A stretch of 64,000 bases of DNA from Juglans regia (taxonomy: Eukaryota > Streptophyta > Magnoliopsida > Fagales > Juglandaceae). Below the pieces are notes generated by a model, which did not search any database, was not told where the DNA came from, and worked only from the letters and a program-made list of their open reading frames with translations. Made by a program: the position numbers and the translations under genes. Where the stretch lies: NCBI RefSeq assembly GCF_001411555.2, contig NC_049902.1:18398705-18462704 (forward strand). The letters run 5' to 3'. The number at the start of each line of letters is the position of its first letter. The stretch's first letter is position 1. Shown here one piece after another: positions 10,586 through 21,819 of the stretch.

Positions 10586-11278
10586 TAGGGGTGAAAATTG
10601 ACGTCGTTGGTGCGGTTTTTGGGCAAAATCGACGCCAATCGACGTCTAAAAAATGGGGGAGCCATCGACCATAACCGGTCGATGGGGAGGAGGAAACCGA
10701 TCAAGGCGGTTCTCAGTCGGCGTCGGTTCCCCTAGTGCCGATAATCTTCAGAGAGAACAATGAGAGAGACTGAGAGAGAGAGAGAGTTGCAAAGGGGAGA
10801 GAGGAGTTACATAAGAGAGAGAGAGAAAGTTGCAGACTAAATCGGAAAGAAGACGCTCGGGAAGAAGAAGACACATCTCGAAACCATGCTGTTCTAATTA
10901 AGTTTAAGTGGAACGGCATCATTTCAGACTTTTTTTTTTCCTTACGATCTTAATAAAACGACACCGTTTGGTTTAATGCCAAACGGTGTCGTTTCCATAT
11001 CTTTTGTAATACTTATAGTCAAAAAATGACGCCATTCCCTTAAGCTTAAGTGGAACAACGTCGTTTCCATAAAGGTATATTTAAAAAACAAAAGGTGTTC
11101 TATATCGGTCAGTTCATCGGTTCGGTTCAGCTTCAAATCAGGAGCGAACGCTTAACGTTGATTTCTTCAAATTACCACCGTATGCCGACCTGTTCTCCAC
11201 CGGTTATGGCCAGTTCCTGACATGCCCGGTTGGTTCGTGTTGGTGGCGGCCAGTGGCGTCGGTTTCTGTACAGCCCTA
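10586..11278. mobile_element. Non-autonomous hAT-like element (693 bp)
   Basis: The ends are TAGGGGTG and CAGCCCTA, short near-complementary termini of hAT type. They are flanked by 8-bp target copies GAGGCTAC (10578-10585) and CAGGCTAC (11279-11286), seven of eight bases equal. Homology of the flanks to LTR A resumes directly on each side, which confirms the borders. It holds GA-rich tracts (10768-10830), a long perfect hairpin (10956-10994) and a direct repeat of a TTAAGTGGAAC-containing segment (about 10898 and 11046). No transposase is encoded, so it depended on an element elsewhere. Confidence 0.75.
10956..10994. other. 16-bp perfect hairpin with AAACGACACCGTTT arms
   Basis: AAACGACACCGTTTGG (10956-10971) is the exact reverse complement of CCAAACGGTGTCGTTT (10979-10994), with a 7-nt loop. 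A related CGTCGTTTCC word follows at about 11057. It lies inside the hAT-like element. Confidence 0.9.
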
Positions 11279-11520
11279 CAGGCTACTATTCACTTTGAAG
11301 AAGTGAAAAATAAACTTTGTACTATAAAATCCTAAATAATCATGCTAATCTCAAAGTGGAAATCGTTTATCAAAATTTGACTCCGAAGTCCCTCGAAAAA
11401 CTCAAGATGCATTTTCGAGCAAGCATTATTCAGGAAATCGAAAATTATTTTATTGTGCAATAAAATCTTTTTTCTTTTTTTTTCTAATCAAGCATATTAT
11501 ATATAAGAAAGTACAAAAGT

Positions 11521-12258
11521 TTAAGGTGGATCCTTTCCACTATCAATATAGAAGAAGCAACTAGGAATATTATCTAAGGGTAGACTTCCAAAAACATGAT
11601 TGGTAGCTGCCCATTGCGACACTGAGTGCGCACATCGATTTTGAGATCGATGTATCTTGGTAAATTTCCAGTCTTGATGAAGCTGGGAGATGAGTAGAAT
11701 GTCGCCAATAATTGTTGAGATGTTCCAGAAAGGAGTGGAATATGGATTCTCAATAGACGTAAATACTGACTGACCATCCCCTTCTATTATTGCTAGATTC
11801 TGATTGGAAGCCATGTAGGATGCTAACAGCTCTGCCAAGGCTTCCGCCATTAGAGGGATAATGGTTTGGAATTTTTCCGTTTTTATCCCCAGAATGTCTC
11901 CGTTGTGATTTCTTTGTATTACCGAGACTACTGAGAATTGATCACGTACTGCTGCATCAAAAGAGAAGCTTTGATAATTTGGCGGAGGGGGTTTCCATTC
12001 TTCTTCTTTGCTATGTTGACTCTGTTTTTCTTTCCAAACTTCTTTATAATCTTCATAGATATGTTTGAGCTGGGTATTTGCATCTTTCAATGACAAGGAG
12101 GTGTAATTGTGAACAATGTCATTTCTCTTTCTCCAAATAAAATCTAGCATTATAACTGCAAATAGTTGGAAGTGGTGCTTTTCTTCTGTTAGAAGTCCCA
12201 ATTCTTTTTCTGGATAGATGATCATTCTAATCCAATCTGATATAGAATTTATAGGCAA
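11521..12258 (-). pseudogene. LINE1 ORF2 C-terminus: RNase H domain
   Basis: The 245-residue frame follows the zf-RVT part, separated by a stop at 12259-12276. In the C-terminal half it shows the plant LINE RNase H pattern: a strand with FSFDAAV (first Asp), AEALAELLA (catalytic Glu), AIIEGDGQSVF (second Asp) and a final NRCAHSVSQWA, where His precedes the last position as is common in plant LINE RNase H. In L1-type LINEs this domain removes the RNA template during target-primed reverse transcription. It is well preserved within the frame but cut off from the polymerase by a stop codon and by the insertion of LTR A. Confidence 0.75.
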
Positions 12259-12276
12259 TCTTGCAAGATTTAAGGG

Positions 12277-12894
12277 CTAACTACTCTGTTGCCACAAAAT
12301 TTTGATGATAGGACAGTCTATAAAAAGATGCTTTAGAGTCTCTTTCTCTTGGTTGCAGAGTGGACATTCTTCTAAATCTTGATGAGGAATGAAATCACCA
12401 ATTCGTGATTTAGTTGGAAGAATATTCCAAAGTAGCTTCCAAATCAGCAATTTATGGTGATCATGAATTTTAAGGCTCCACATTGGCTTGAAGAGTGATA
12501 TTGAGAATCCAGGTTGAACTGATACTTGGGTTTGCGTTGTTGCCTGATAAGCTTTTTTAACAGAGTATTTTCCATTGTGACTTAGTGCCCAAACAACTTT
12601 ATCTTGCTCAAGTGATCTTACTGAGAGAGAGATTTTTTGTATTTCTGATATACTTTCTTGATCAAAGAGATTTCGCATTTTTGGAACATCCCAACTCCTA
12701 GGATTACTGATTATGAGATCTGAAACTGTAAGAGCTGGGTAATCAAAAGCCATACCTTGTATTTGCTGCGGCATGAAGTTATTTAGGGAAGGAACCCATG
12801 GATCTGACCAGATATTTATAGATTCTCCACTATAGATTTGGAAACAATGACTTTTATTAAGCAAATCTTCTGTTTTGAGTATTCCCTTCCACAT
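12277..12894 (-). pseudogene. LINE1 ORF2: zf-RVT (zinc-binding RT-associated) region
   Basis: This 205-residue frame carries the standard plant LINE segment after the polymerase: INIWSDPWVP near the N-terminus, then WALSHNGKYSVKKAY, WKLLWNILPTKSRIGDF, and the metal-binding motif CPLCNQEKETLKHLFIDCP (Cys-X2-Cys...His...Cys). These match the zf-RVT domain of non-LTR ORF2 proteins. The upstream junction to the polymerase (12900-12987) is frameshifted, and the element is interrupted at 12987 by LTR A. Non-functional as it stands. Confidence 0.75.
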
Positions 12895-15747
12895 GCATGA
12901 ATCAGTTGACTTCTTTGTTGTTTCCCAGAATGTTGTATTTTTTAGGTATTTAGCAGTTAGGATTGAATGTCACAAACCATTTGAAAGTGTAACAGCCAGC
13001 TAGAAATTCATTGGTGGAATTTCTATTGACTTTAGGAATCTCGTGAAAAACCTATAAGTTTTTTCGAATCGATCAATCGCTTAGGTTTTAGTCTGTCATC
13101 ATAATCAGTGTTATCACTCACTATGGTGCTAGATTTATGAGTTTAATTATTTGAGATAGTTAGAAGTGTCAGAATGCGTTATGGTCTGCTCCATTAGACT
13201 CAGTGGATTATTTAGGATTTTATGGCTCAATAGTCTATTTTCATAATTTCGGACGAAACGTTTGTTGGAAATTGTGAAATTTATTTTTAGGGACACTTCG
13301 GGGTTGAATTTCGGCAAACGATTTTCACTATAGGTTAATATTAATATTTAGAATTTTTCAGTACTAAGTTTATTATGTATTGTTTTTGAGTGAATATTAA
13401 CCTCGATAAGCGCATCCAGTGCAGTGTTTTCAAAATCACAGTGTGAAATGTCCAAATTAGGTTGGAGGAGTTTTATTTGGACACTTGGCAAGATCTTAGC
13501 CACAAATAGTGAATAGTATTAGACACTTGACACCATGAGGAACCATTAGATGGATTTGTGAAGGAAGTCAAGGTGTGAGATCATGCCACCTAAGCAAAGC
13601 TCTGTTTCATCTGATCAACTAAATTGTGCCAGACCAAAGAGGGTTTCAACCCTAGCAAAACCCTAAATGGTTGGAATCCAATTGAAACCCCAAAAGCTTG
13701 GTTGAAACCAAAACCCTAAACGGTTTTCCCAAACCCTAAAGTTGGCCTCCAAACCCTTTTTAATCCGATTTCTAGCATTGTGTTTAATCACTTGATTAAA
13801 TCACTTTCAGATGCTATTAATTAATCAAATCATTTTTATGATATCATTAGTCAACCTTTGAAACCTTGGGAATTTGATTGGGCCAAGAAAAATTGGTTTT
13901 GGGCTCGATAGCATCTCAAACCCTAACCAAACCCCCTTTAAACCCCAAATTAAGGCCCACTTGGTTGGGGCCCACCAAGGCCCACGAAATTGGCCACCTT
14001 GTCAAAGCTTCTTGGAGAAGTTTCCTCCCCCACATGGCAGACCATCCACTGCCATTGGCTGCAACCCATCAGTGCCTTGATGTGAAGAGAAGTCCACTCC
14101 ATCAACCTCCATCTCTCATAGAAGTGTGCCTCTCTCTATTCTCCACTTTATGTCACATAGGCACCTCCAATCAAGGGTCATTCAAGCCCATAACTTCCCC
14201 CTCCAGAAGTCTAAAGTCGTGCAAGACACACTTCTCTTCATTTTATCACTTCTTTCCCCCGTTCTTAGAGAGTAACCCAAAAGAGTAATCTAGGGTAGAT
14301 TTCTGGGTCTTTTTGCGTGGCCATTTACGACCCTTTGTATGTATTTTAGCACAATTATTCCTTCACATAAGTTTTTCGTCTTTGAGTTTAGTTTCCGTGG
14401 ATATCTTATTAGTCTCATTCCATACTCATTTGGTTGGTCAAAAGTATTTTTAACCATGGGAAGGTCATTCTGGGCGTGAAACTGGAGAGTATGATATGTT
14501 TTGGAATGTTTGACCAAGCAAATGGACTTATCTTGGTCCGAAAATTTTATGAAGTGCTGTTAGAATGTGTTTATGAATGTTCATTGAGGTTTTGTATCAT
14601 GGGTAAAGCTTTTGATGATAGATTTCCTTAGAGTTAGAAACTTGAAAACTGAAAGTTGAAAAACAGTTTTGTTTTGTGAAAGTTGGAATATTTCGGGGTT
14701 TGATCTTATTCCAAAGGTTTTGATAATTTTATATGATGATCCTAAGCCTCTTATATACATGTTAGGATGTTATTTTGAAGATATTTAGTATTAGTTTTAA
14801 ATGTATGATTTTTCTATGCAAGAGGATTTCGGTTAGGCCTAAGATTTGATGTTTTTGGGTTAGATCCATGTTTCATTGAGTTACGGCCATATGATTTTAA
14901 GTTTGATGGTTGGATCTTCTTTAGGACACATTTGTAAACCATGAGATGTTTTAGTTTGAAGATCACATGTGTTTAAGTCATGGATCAAGAGATTGATCAA
15001 AGTTAGTGGAGAGAAAAGTTTTTGTTTTTTACTAAGTTTAAAACCAAAAACTCCAAGTGTTGTTTTGTGATTTTTGGTGGCTTTTGTTTGATGATTTAAA
15101 GCATTGTTAATCTTAGGATGATGTTATGAATATGTTAGAAGTAAGATTTGATTTTTTGGAATTCTTGGAGATGTTTTTATTAAGGTCAAAACTTGTGATT
15201 TAAGGGTTTATTTTTTGTTAAAACGTTTGGGTCTTTTTACAAAAAGTTTGGTGTTGATGATTAGCTTTTCTTCATGGATATTTTAAGTTTTTTTTTTTAA
15301 ACTTAGGATAGGAAGTTCCTTGTTACAAAATTTTGGTTTAATCATGTGTTTTGAAGATGAAAGAAATTAGAACCAAAATCAAGAGAAATGGTCTATAAAT
15401 GTTTCGGCCATTGTGAGTTTTCGATAATTGTGATTGGTTTTAAATTGTTCTGAGTTGTTATGTGAATCTAGGACAAAATTTACATGAGGAATGTAAATTT
15501 TGGTAATTTTTAGAGTGAGGAGGTGAAATCCTTAAGTTAGGGGTAAAATAGTCATTTTCCCACACATAGAGGGTAAAATGATAATTTTAATCTAAGTTGT
15601 CTCTTTTCACATTTCTAATTGTTAGTAATTAAAGTTCTAACTTTTAGAATATCCTCTTACAGTTCCTCGTGTGTCGCGCTTATTCTCGTATAACGCAACG
15701 ATCGAGGTAAGTTAGCTTTTAACTTACTAATAGTTTAATGTGTATGA

Positions 15748-17040
15748 GTGATGAGTAAGGGAACTAAATTGTATGTATGCATGTTATCATATGTGCCATG
15801 CCAAGTCATTACATATTTATCTGTTACACAGAATTTATTCTGTCATGAATTATTCATCTGTTACACAAGATATTATGTCACGTATTGCTATACATTGCAA
15901 GTATGTCATGTTAAGTATGCCATCTGTTACATGTATTTCATGTCACGTAATATTCATTATCACATGTTACGCCATGTTAAAAAATGTTGTCTGTTATATA
16001 GTATGCCATGTTACTAAATGTTGCATGTTATATGTATGCCATGTTATGAAATGTTCTCTGTTACATTTATGTCTTGAAGTATGTCATGTCTGTCATCTTA
16101 CGTTCATGTCACGTTATGCTACGTCAGGACTTCTGTCTTTTATGTCACGTTCATGTTATGTCACGTTACGAAATGTCATGTATGCCTGTTATGTTATTCA
16201 TGTCAATCACGACCCTAAGCGCTAGGATGGGGTAATATCCTAGTAGAACTCCTTTGTTCAAGCTGGAGTGTCTAAATAGGTGTGAAATTTCCTGGGTTGA
16301 CGAAGTATAGTCAATAGGTTGCGAATGGAGCCAAATTTGCAGAGCGCGCCAGACACTAACACCGATGGAGCCACACTTTATGTTACGTGTGTCCACAGTA
16401 AGTGTGGCACAAACAAATAAGTCATGGGGCCACAACAACTGTGGAGCATGAAGTATGAGGCCACAACAACTGTGGAGCATACACTACGTGAGACACAGCA
16501 ATTGTGACACGTAGAATACATGGGGCCACAACAACTATGGAGTACGTATTAACGCACTCGCAGCTGGTATAGAAACCTGTGATGTGATGCGGTAATCGGC
16601 TGGGACACACGGCTCAAGGGGACCTGTGTAGTACCCATATGGTCACTTTAATGATTAAGTCTTTTGAATAAGATTCCAAGTTCATGCATTTCACGTTCAA
16701 GTCATGTTTCACGTTATGTTATGTTCAAGTTTATGTTCACGCAATCATGGTAATCCCATGAGACAAGAATATATTTCAAGTTCATGTTATGTTATGTTCA
16801 CGTTTACGTTATGTTCCAAGTTCATATTTATGTTATGTCATGCTCGAGTTCATGTTCAAATTATGCATGTTCACGTTCATGGTATGTTTCAAGTCCATGT
16901 TATATTTCAAGTTCACGTTTATGCTATGTTTCAAGTCCATGTTATGTTTCAAGTCACGTTCATGCTAAGCTTTAGTTTCCGTTTAAGTCATGCCAGTTAT
17001 GTTATATTGTATGTCAAGTTATGCTATGATTACTTATGAT
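15748..17040 (+). repeat. Low-complexity ATGTCATGTTATG / TTCAAGTTCATG repeats in LTR A
   Basis: Imperfect units built from ATGTCATGTTAYG dominate 15748-16210, and TTCAAGTTCATGTTATGTT-like units dominate 16680-16975. Between them, about 16420-16545, GGCCACAACAACTGTGGAGC occurs twice in full and once with a change, each copy weakly palindromic. Open frames here are repeat translations, not genes. Confidence 0.7.
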
Positions 17041-17112
17041 TTGATTATGCATTCATGTTTTTACTGCCATGCATGCATCATTAACCTGTGTGGAAGTTTT
17101 CTGTTAACTTGC

Positions 17113-17173
17113 TGAGATTTGTAATCAAATCTCATTGTGGTAGTCCCGACTACCATTCCCCCATGAATGGTAG
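17113..17173 (+). other. Twin stem-loops near the 3' end of LTR A
   Basis: TGAGATTTG (17113-17121) pairs perfectly with CAAATCTCA (17126-17134) over a TAAT loop. CTACCATTC (17150-17158) pairs perfectly with GAATGGTAG (17165-17173). A third, competing pairing exists: GGTAGT (17139-17144) with ACTACC (17149-17154), overlapping the second stem. LTR F carries the same two-hairpin arrangement. Confidence 0.75.
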
Positions 17174-17589
17174 ATTTTGTTATAGGATCTGAAGGAGAAC
17201 CGGGAATCGACCAACTGGAAACGGTCGACTAAGCGACGGTGTGACGTAGATGGTAGTACAGTAGTTACCTCAGATTACTACTTGTATTTGTGGAGTTCAA
17301 TCTCCAGCACTCTTTTGATCACAACCATATGGACTATTATTGTGATCCTAGTTGTTTAGTATGCCGTTAAGTATGAAGTATGTTTTAAGTATTTGGGATA
17401 TTTCAGTTTGGTGCATATTATTGCTAAAGAAAAAATTTATTATCCGCTGTGAATATTGCATAATGCTAGATGCATGTTAGGAACATTGCATCTTATGTCA
17501 TGAACAGGGGCTAGTAACCTTGTGTTGTATGTCTCGATGCTTCAAATGTCCGTCCGATCCCAAGTGGAATTTTGGGGCGTCACAGAAAG

Positions 17590-18660
17590 TCCACCAAATT
17601 CCCAACCCGTTTTTCCTAGCATCACTTGATTCATCTTCTCCATTAATCTGATACCCAGGCCACCTTCCTTTTTTGGTAAACAGATAGACTTCTAGGACTT
17701 TAATGTCATATGATGAATTTTGTCCTTTGAGAATCCCCACCAAAAGTTTTTAAAAACTGTATCAAGTGATCTACAGACTGATTTCGGTAGCTGAAAAGAG
17801 CTCATATGATATGTAGGTATCGTGCTTAGTATAGATTTGATTAGCATCATTTTGCCTGCCTGGGCCAGTAGCTTTGATTTCCAGCCTTCCAATTTTTTCC
17901 CAACCTTAGTCAGCATTTCAGTGTAATTTTCTTTTTTGCTTTTGTTGACCGAGGTTAGTAAGCCCAGATATTTGATTCTAGCCGATGCTGTTTTATAAGG
18001 TAACCATTGGGAAATAGAAGTTTTTGTTGCTTGGTTTGTATTCCTGGTAATAAACATTGAAGATTTACTCATATTAATCCTTTGTCTTGACCAACCTTGA
18101 TATTTTGCTAAACACTCTGATATGTTTTGTGCAATTTTTTCTGTTGCCCTTGTGAAGATAATTGTGTCATTTGCAAACAGTAAATGAGACACAGTTGGGC
18201 TATTTCTGCTGATTTGACATTTGAGACGGTTTGCCATAATTTTGGTTATGATCTTGTAGCTAACATTTGTAAGGCTCACAGGATGATATTGGGTTGGACT
18301 ATTTGGACTAGAAGTCTTTGGGACAAGAGCAATGTTGGTATGATTAATCTGTTTTAGAAGTTGACAACTACTAAAGAAATTCTGCACTGCTAGTATGACT
18401 TCTATCTTGACAATATTCCAGTAGTGCTTGTAAAAGAGGGCCGTCATTCCATCAGGCCCTGGAGCTTTGTTACTGGGAATCTATTTTAAACCTTCAAATC
18501 TTTCCTTTTCTTCTAGAATAGCAGTTAGAGATTCATTCTCTATGTCCGAGATTTGGTTATCAAGGAGATTATCCAAATGTTCCAGTACAATTGAATTTGA
18601 AGAGGAATATATAGAGCTGAAATGATTAATAAAATCAGATTCTATTTCAATAGGGTCCAT
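17590..18660 (-). pseudogene. LINE1 ORF2: reverse transcriptase with central deletion
   Basis: The main frame (18447-17692, 251 residues) begins with fingers-region motifs (MTALFYKHYWNIVK, IALVPKTSSPNSPTQYHPVSL, KIITKIMANRLK). It then jumps directly to SHLLFANDTIIF, the position of the catalytic F/YADD motif. The roughly 130 residues that normally lie between, including the first catalytic Asp and the GxxQGDPxSPxLF block, are missing without a frame change. The remaining catalytic motif reads FAND instead of F/YADD. Downstream, KYLG, KLEGWKSKLLAQAGKMMLIKS and FFWG-like motifs are normal. An enzymatically dead polymerase is certain; when the deletion happened is not known. Confidence 0.8.
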
Positions 18661-18675
18661 GGACCAAATACCTGG

Positions 18676-19805
18676 TCACAGTTTGATTGTTTCAATAGCA
18701 TTCATTCTTCTTTGAATTGTTGTTGTCAAGTGATAAAATTTGGTGTTGAGATCCGTTGAAGTTAACCAAGTAAGTCTGGATTTTTGTTTCCATAAGATTT
18801 CTTCATATTCGTGTTGCTTGTGCAGTCTGTGTTGCAAAAATCTTTCTTTTTCTTGATTTGAAAGAGTCATAAGATTGCCTTGTACCTCAAGAAGTTCATT
18901 TTCAATCTGAAGAATATTGTGGTTGATCTACTCGAAGTGACTTTTGTTCCAAAATTTGAGAGCTTCTTTGTTAGACTTGATTTTCTTGCATTGAATGTAA
19001 GATGGGTTGCCCAAGTGTGGTTTCTTCCATGCTTCACTTAGTATTTGGTGGCTTAATGGCTCATGTGTCCATAATTCTTCAAACTTGAAAGATGGAGCTT
19101 GGCGTATATTAGCCATGGTATGTAATAAGATTGGATGATGATCCGATGCTAATGATGCTAAGTGTTGTAATGTTGCATCTGAAAAAAGTAGTCTCCATTC
19201 TTGATTTGCAATGGCATGGTCTAATCTCTCTGATAAGTGCATTACCCTGTCTGTTATTAGTCCAAGTGAACTTTGGACCCATATAACCAATATCAATCAG
19301 GCCATTTATGTCCATGAGTGCTTTGAGACCCTTATTTGGTTTATAAGAAACAGGCCTCCCGCCATATTTTTCAGACTGATTCATGAGATCATTGAAGTCT
19401 CCCATACAAACCAGGGCCTTGGAAAAGCTTGATATATAGAATCTAAATGGCTCCATAAATTATTTTTGTTGTTCTACTGGGCTGGCGCATAAACATAAGT
19501 AACCAAGGATGGTGTGAGGGATTAGAGTAAACTAAAACTGAAATTGCATTACTATTAATATTTACAGGCTCAAGTTCTACACTCTGTCGCCACAAAAGAA
19601 GAAGGCCCCCTTTTTTACAAACAGTAGGACTGTAAACGAAATGATGGAAACCTAGACTATTAACAATAGATATGGTGCGATCATCCATCACCAAGGTTTC
19701 GGACAAAAAAACTACATCCGAGTTATATTTCATAATATTAGCCCTTAAGTTCTTGATTGCTTTGGGGTGAGCTAGTCCCCTGCAATTCCAAGCCATTGTC
19801 TTCAC
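18676..19805 (-). pseudogene. LINE1 ORF2: apurinic-type endonuclease and linker
   Basis: On the minus strand the frame opens with MAWNCRGLAHPKAIKNL, the typical N-terminus of plant LINE ORF2 (endonuclease/exonuclease/phosphatase fold). The ATG at about 19796 is a better start than the GTG at 19805. After a frameshift comes VCMGDFNDLMNQSEKYGGR (catalytic GDFN block) and FTWTNN, then, shifted again, RLDHAIANQEW and LASDHHPILL (the SDHxP/I catalytic end). The order matches the family. The frame changes at least twice between 19460 and 19100, and 18928 ends in a stop, so the nicking enzyme is lost. The enzyme would nick target DNA to prime reverse transcription. Confidence 0.8.
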
Positions 19806-20140
19806 TTGGTTTGTGGAGGCATTTTAAAACTTGCCTCACTAGCTGATTTGGATTTTCCTTGGGAGGATGGTTTGCTGTAGGGATTATATTTTGCTTTCCC
19901 TTTTAATTTTTTGTCCTTGCCTAAAGTTCCTGAATGCATTTCTAGAAGTGCTTGGGCCATTGAAGTATCATCTGGAACTATGTACTCGATTGGATCTTTT
20001 TTCTCAACTTTAATGAGACGTTGAGATTTCCTCTTAGGAGCTTCAGCAAGCTCAATAGTCTGATGCCTTTTAAGTGTAGGAGTAACCTCTCTAGGATTGA
20101 TTTCATTTTCAAGAAACTGTGAAGCTTGTGTGGGAGCAGC

Positions 20141-21819
20141 TTATGCTTTTGTTGCCTTTTCCATGTGCAGAGAAATCATTTCATGCTGGGGATTTACTTC
20201 TTCAACAAATTGAAAATCCATTTGAGAAAAAGATTGCTCCTTAATACTATCAAAATCCTGACTTGAACCTAAGATCACTGTAGATTTGCAGGGGTCGTGA
20301 GTAGCTGACGGGTTGCACACTTTGAAGCTTAAAGGGCTGTGAGTAGCTGTGGGCTTAATGGGCAGATCGAGTCTTTGAACATTCTGGGTTGAAGACTTAT
20401 TGGAGCAGATATCTTGGGGGCCCATAAACAAAGGCCTAGTTTCAATATGGTTATGTTCAATGAATTGGGCCTGATGAAGACCCAGCCCGATTCCAACCCC
20501 AGGCCCATCATTTTTCTGCTGAGGTTTATAACACTGCATAGCCGTATGAATTTTCCTCCATTGTGTCCTCAATGGTGGAATATGCTCTGACGTCGAATCG
20601 ATGGATGAGATGAAAAGCTGAGGATCATTCTTTTGTGAAATAAAATCTACCTCTATCGGCGCCTCTGTACTTGAAGTCAAGAGGGATATTTTGCTGTGAT
20701 TTGAGTTGAAATTGCAGGATTCGATTGTTGGCCGAACAATAAATACATTTAGGTTTGTAGGTGAAAGTATTAATTGAGTCTGATCACTGTAGTTGGACAG
20801 TGTTTGAGAAGCTGATGGAATTGTTCCCTTCGAAATTTCATTCGATTTTTGGAAACTTGATGGAGAAGGGAGAAATTGCCTTAGTTTCGGTGTTGTTGCA
20901 GCACTTTTCTCAACTTGACCACCAGTAAGTTTACTTTGCCCACCCAAAGTGATCTCATATTTTTTGCTTGGGAAAATTACTTGCTTTCCTTTGTTGTAAC
21001 AATCTGCGGATTATGCCGAAGTAATAAAATTGTCTATGTGTTCTGTTTCTTCGTGTTGCCCACTTTCTGTTTGATGAGATGCCTGAACACTGTCTGGGTT
21101 GGTAGTGAATTCAGCTCTAATCCAAGGCCCGTATGAAAGCTTTGTAGGGGGCGAGCTTAGGAAGCCACAGAAAATTTGTGAATGTCCATGTCTTCCACAT
21201 GCATAGCAGATGTTTGATAATTTTTCATACTTGAAAGCAATTCATACTTCATGGTTTCCAAATCTTGGCATCATGAACCCTTGTTTAAGGGGCTTTGTAA
21301 TGTCATCTCCACTTTAATTCTAATGTATTTTCTGAAGGCTAATCCATATAGAGGATCCTCTTCCACTTTAATCAAAGAGCCAAGTGCTTTCCCAATTTCA
21401 ATTGCATTATCAAGAGTTATATGGTCTAGTGGTAAATCGTGAATTTGCACATTGAAAATAGCATAATTTAAACTGATTTCTTTAAGAGTAGCACCTAGGG
21501 GCCAAGGTTTCAGAATAAGCAAATGTCCTTTAAAGTTCCAAGGGGCCTGATTTAGAACTCTGAACTTATCTTGAGTGGATCTAAAGGTGAAAATAAACTT
21601 GTTTATCTCCATATCCTCAATGATAAATTTTTTGATGAAGTTCCAAGAGGCCTTAATACTAGAATGGATTGCATATTTGTTCAAAGGCCTATATGCTACT
21701 AACTTTCCTATCAGGATTTTGTCTGAGTTGGCCTTTGCTGTTTCTGGAGCAGCTTGAAGGTTCATATCACTCCATGATAGAGCTTCCGTTTGCGAGATTA
21801 GAGATTCCATGTCCATCAA
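20141..21819 (-). pseudogene. LINE1 ORF1: DUF4283-type nucleic-acid-binding protein with CCHC knuckle
   Basis: The first frame (21819-21271) carries the plant LINE ORF1 N-terminal domain (DUF4283 type): ILIGKLVAYRPLNKYAIHSS, APWNFKGHLLILKPW and FNVQIHDLPLDHITLDNA. In a shifted frame at 21213-21167 it continues with a perfect zinc knuckle, CYACGRHGHSQIFC (CX2CX4HX4C). A 268-residue low-complexity C-terminal frame follows at 20947-20141, rich in Ser, Thr and Gln, as is usual for this region. Two or more frameshifts separate the parts. ORF1 proteins of this type coat the LINE RNA. Start chosen at 21819 or the second Met (MDMESL). Confidence 0.75.

Larger units (their letters stand above)
12988..17584 (+). 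mobile_element. LTR A: 4.6-kb solo LTR of a gypsy-type (Tekay-like) element
   Basis: It starts TGTAACAGCC and ends GGGGCGTCACA, with a perfect 5-bp target duplication GAAAG at 12983-12987 and 17585-17589. LINE1 sequence lies on both sides. There is no internal region and no second LTR, so it is a solo LTR formed by LTR-LTR recombination. TGTAAC...GTYACA termini and multi-kilobase LTRs are typical of Tekay/Del-type chromoviruses; that clade is inferred because no protein is present. It contains ATGTCATGTTATG-type repeats (15748-17040) and paired stem-loops (17113-17173). Small open frames such as that at 13878-14288 look fortuitous. Confidence 0.85.

Noticed and set aside
13878..14288. 136-residue + strand open frame in LTR A
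   Set aside because: The corresponding parts of LTRs B and C do not keep the frame, and no domain is recognised.
16166..16610. Open frames of 104 and 62 residues on the minus strand in LTR A
   Set aside because: They run through the GGCCACAACAACTGTGGAGC repeats and are explained by repeat periodicity.
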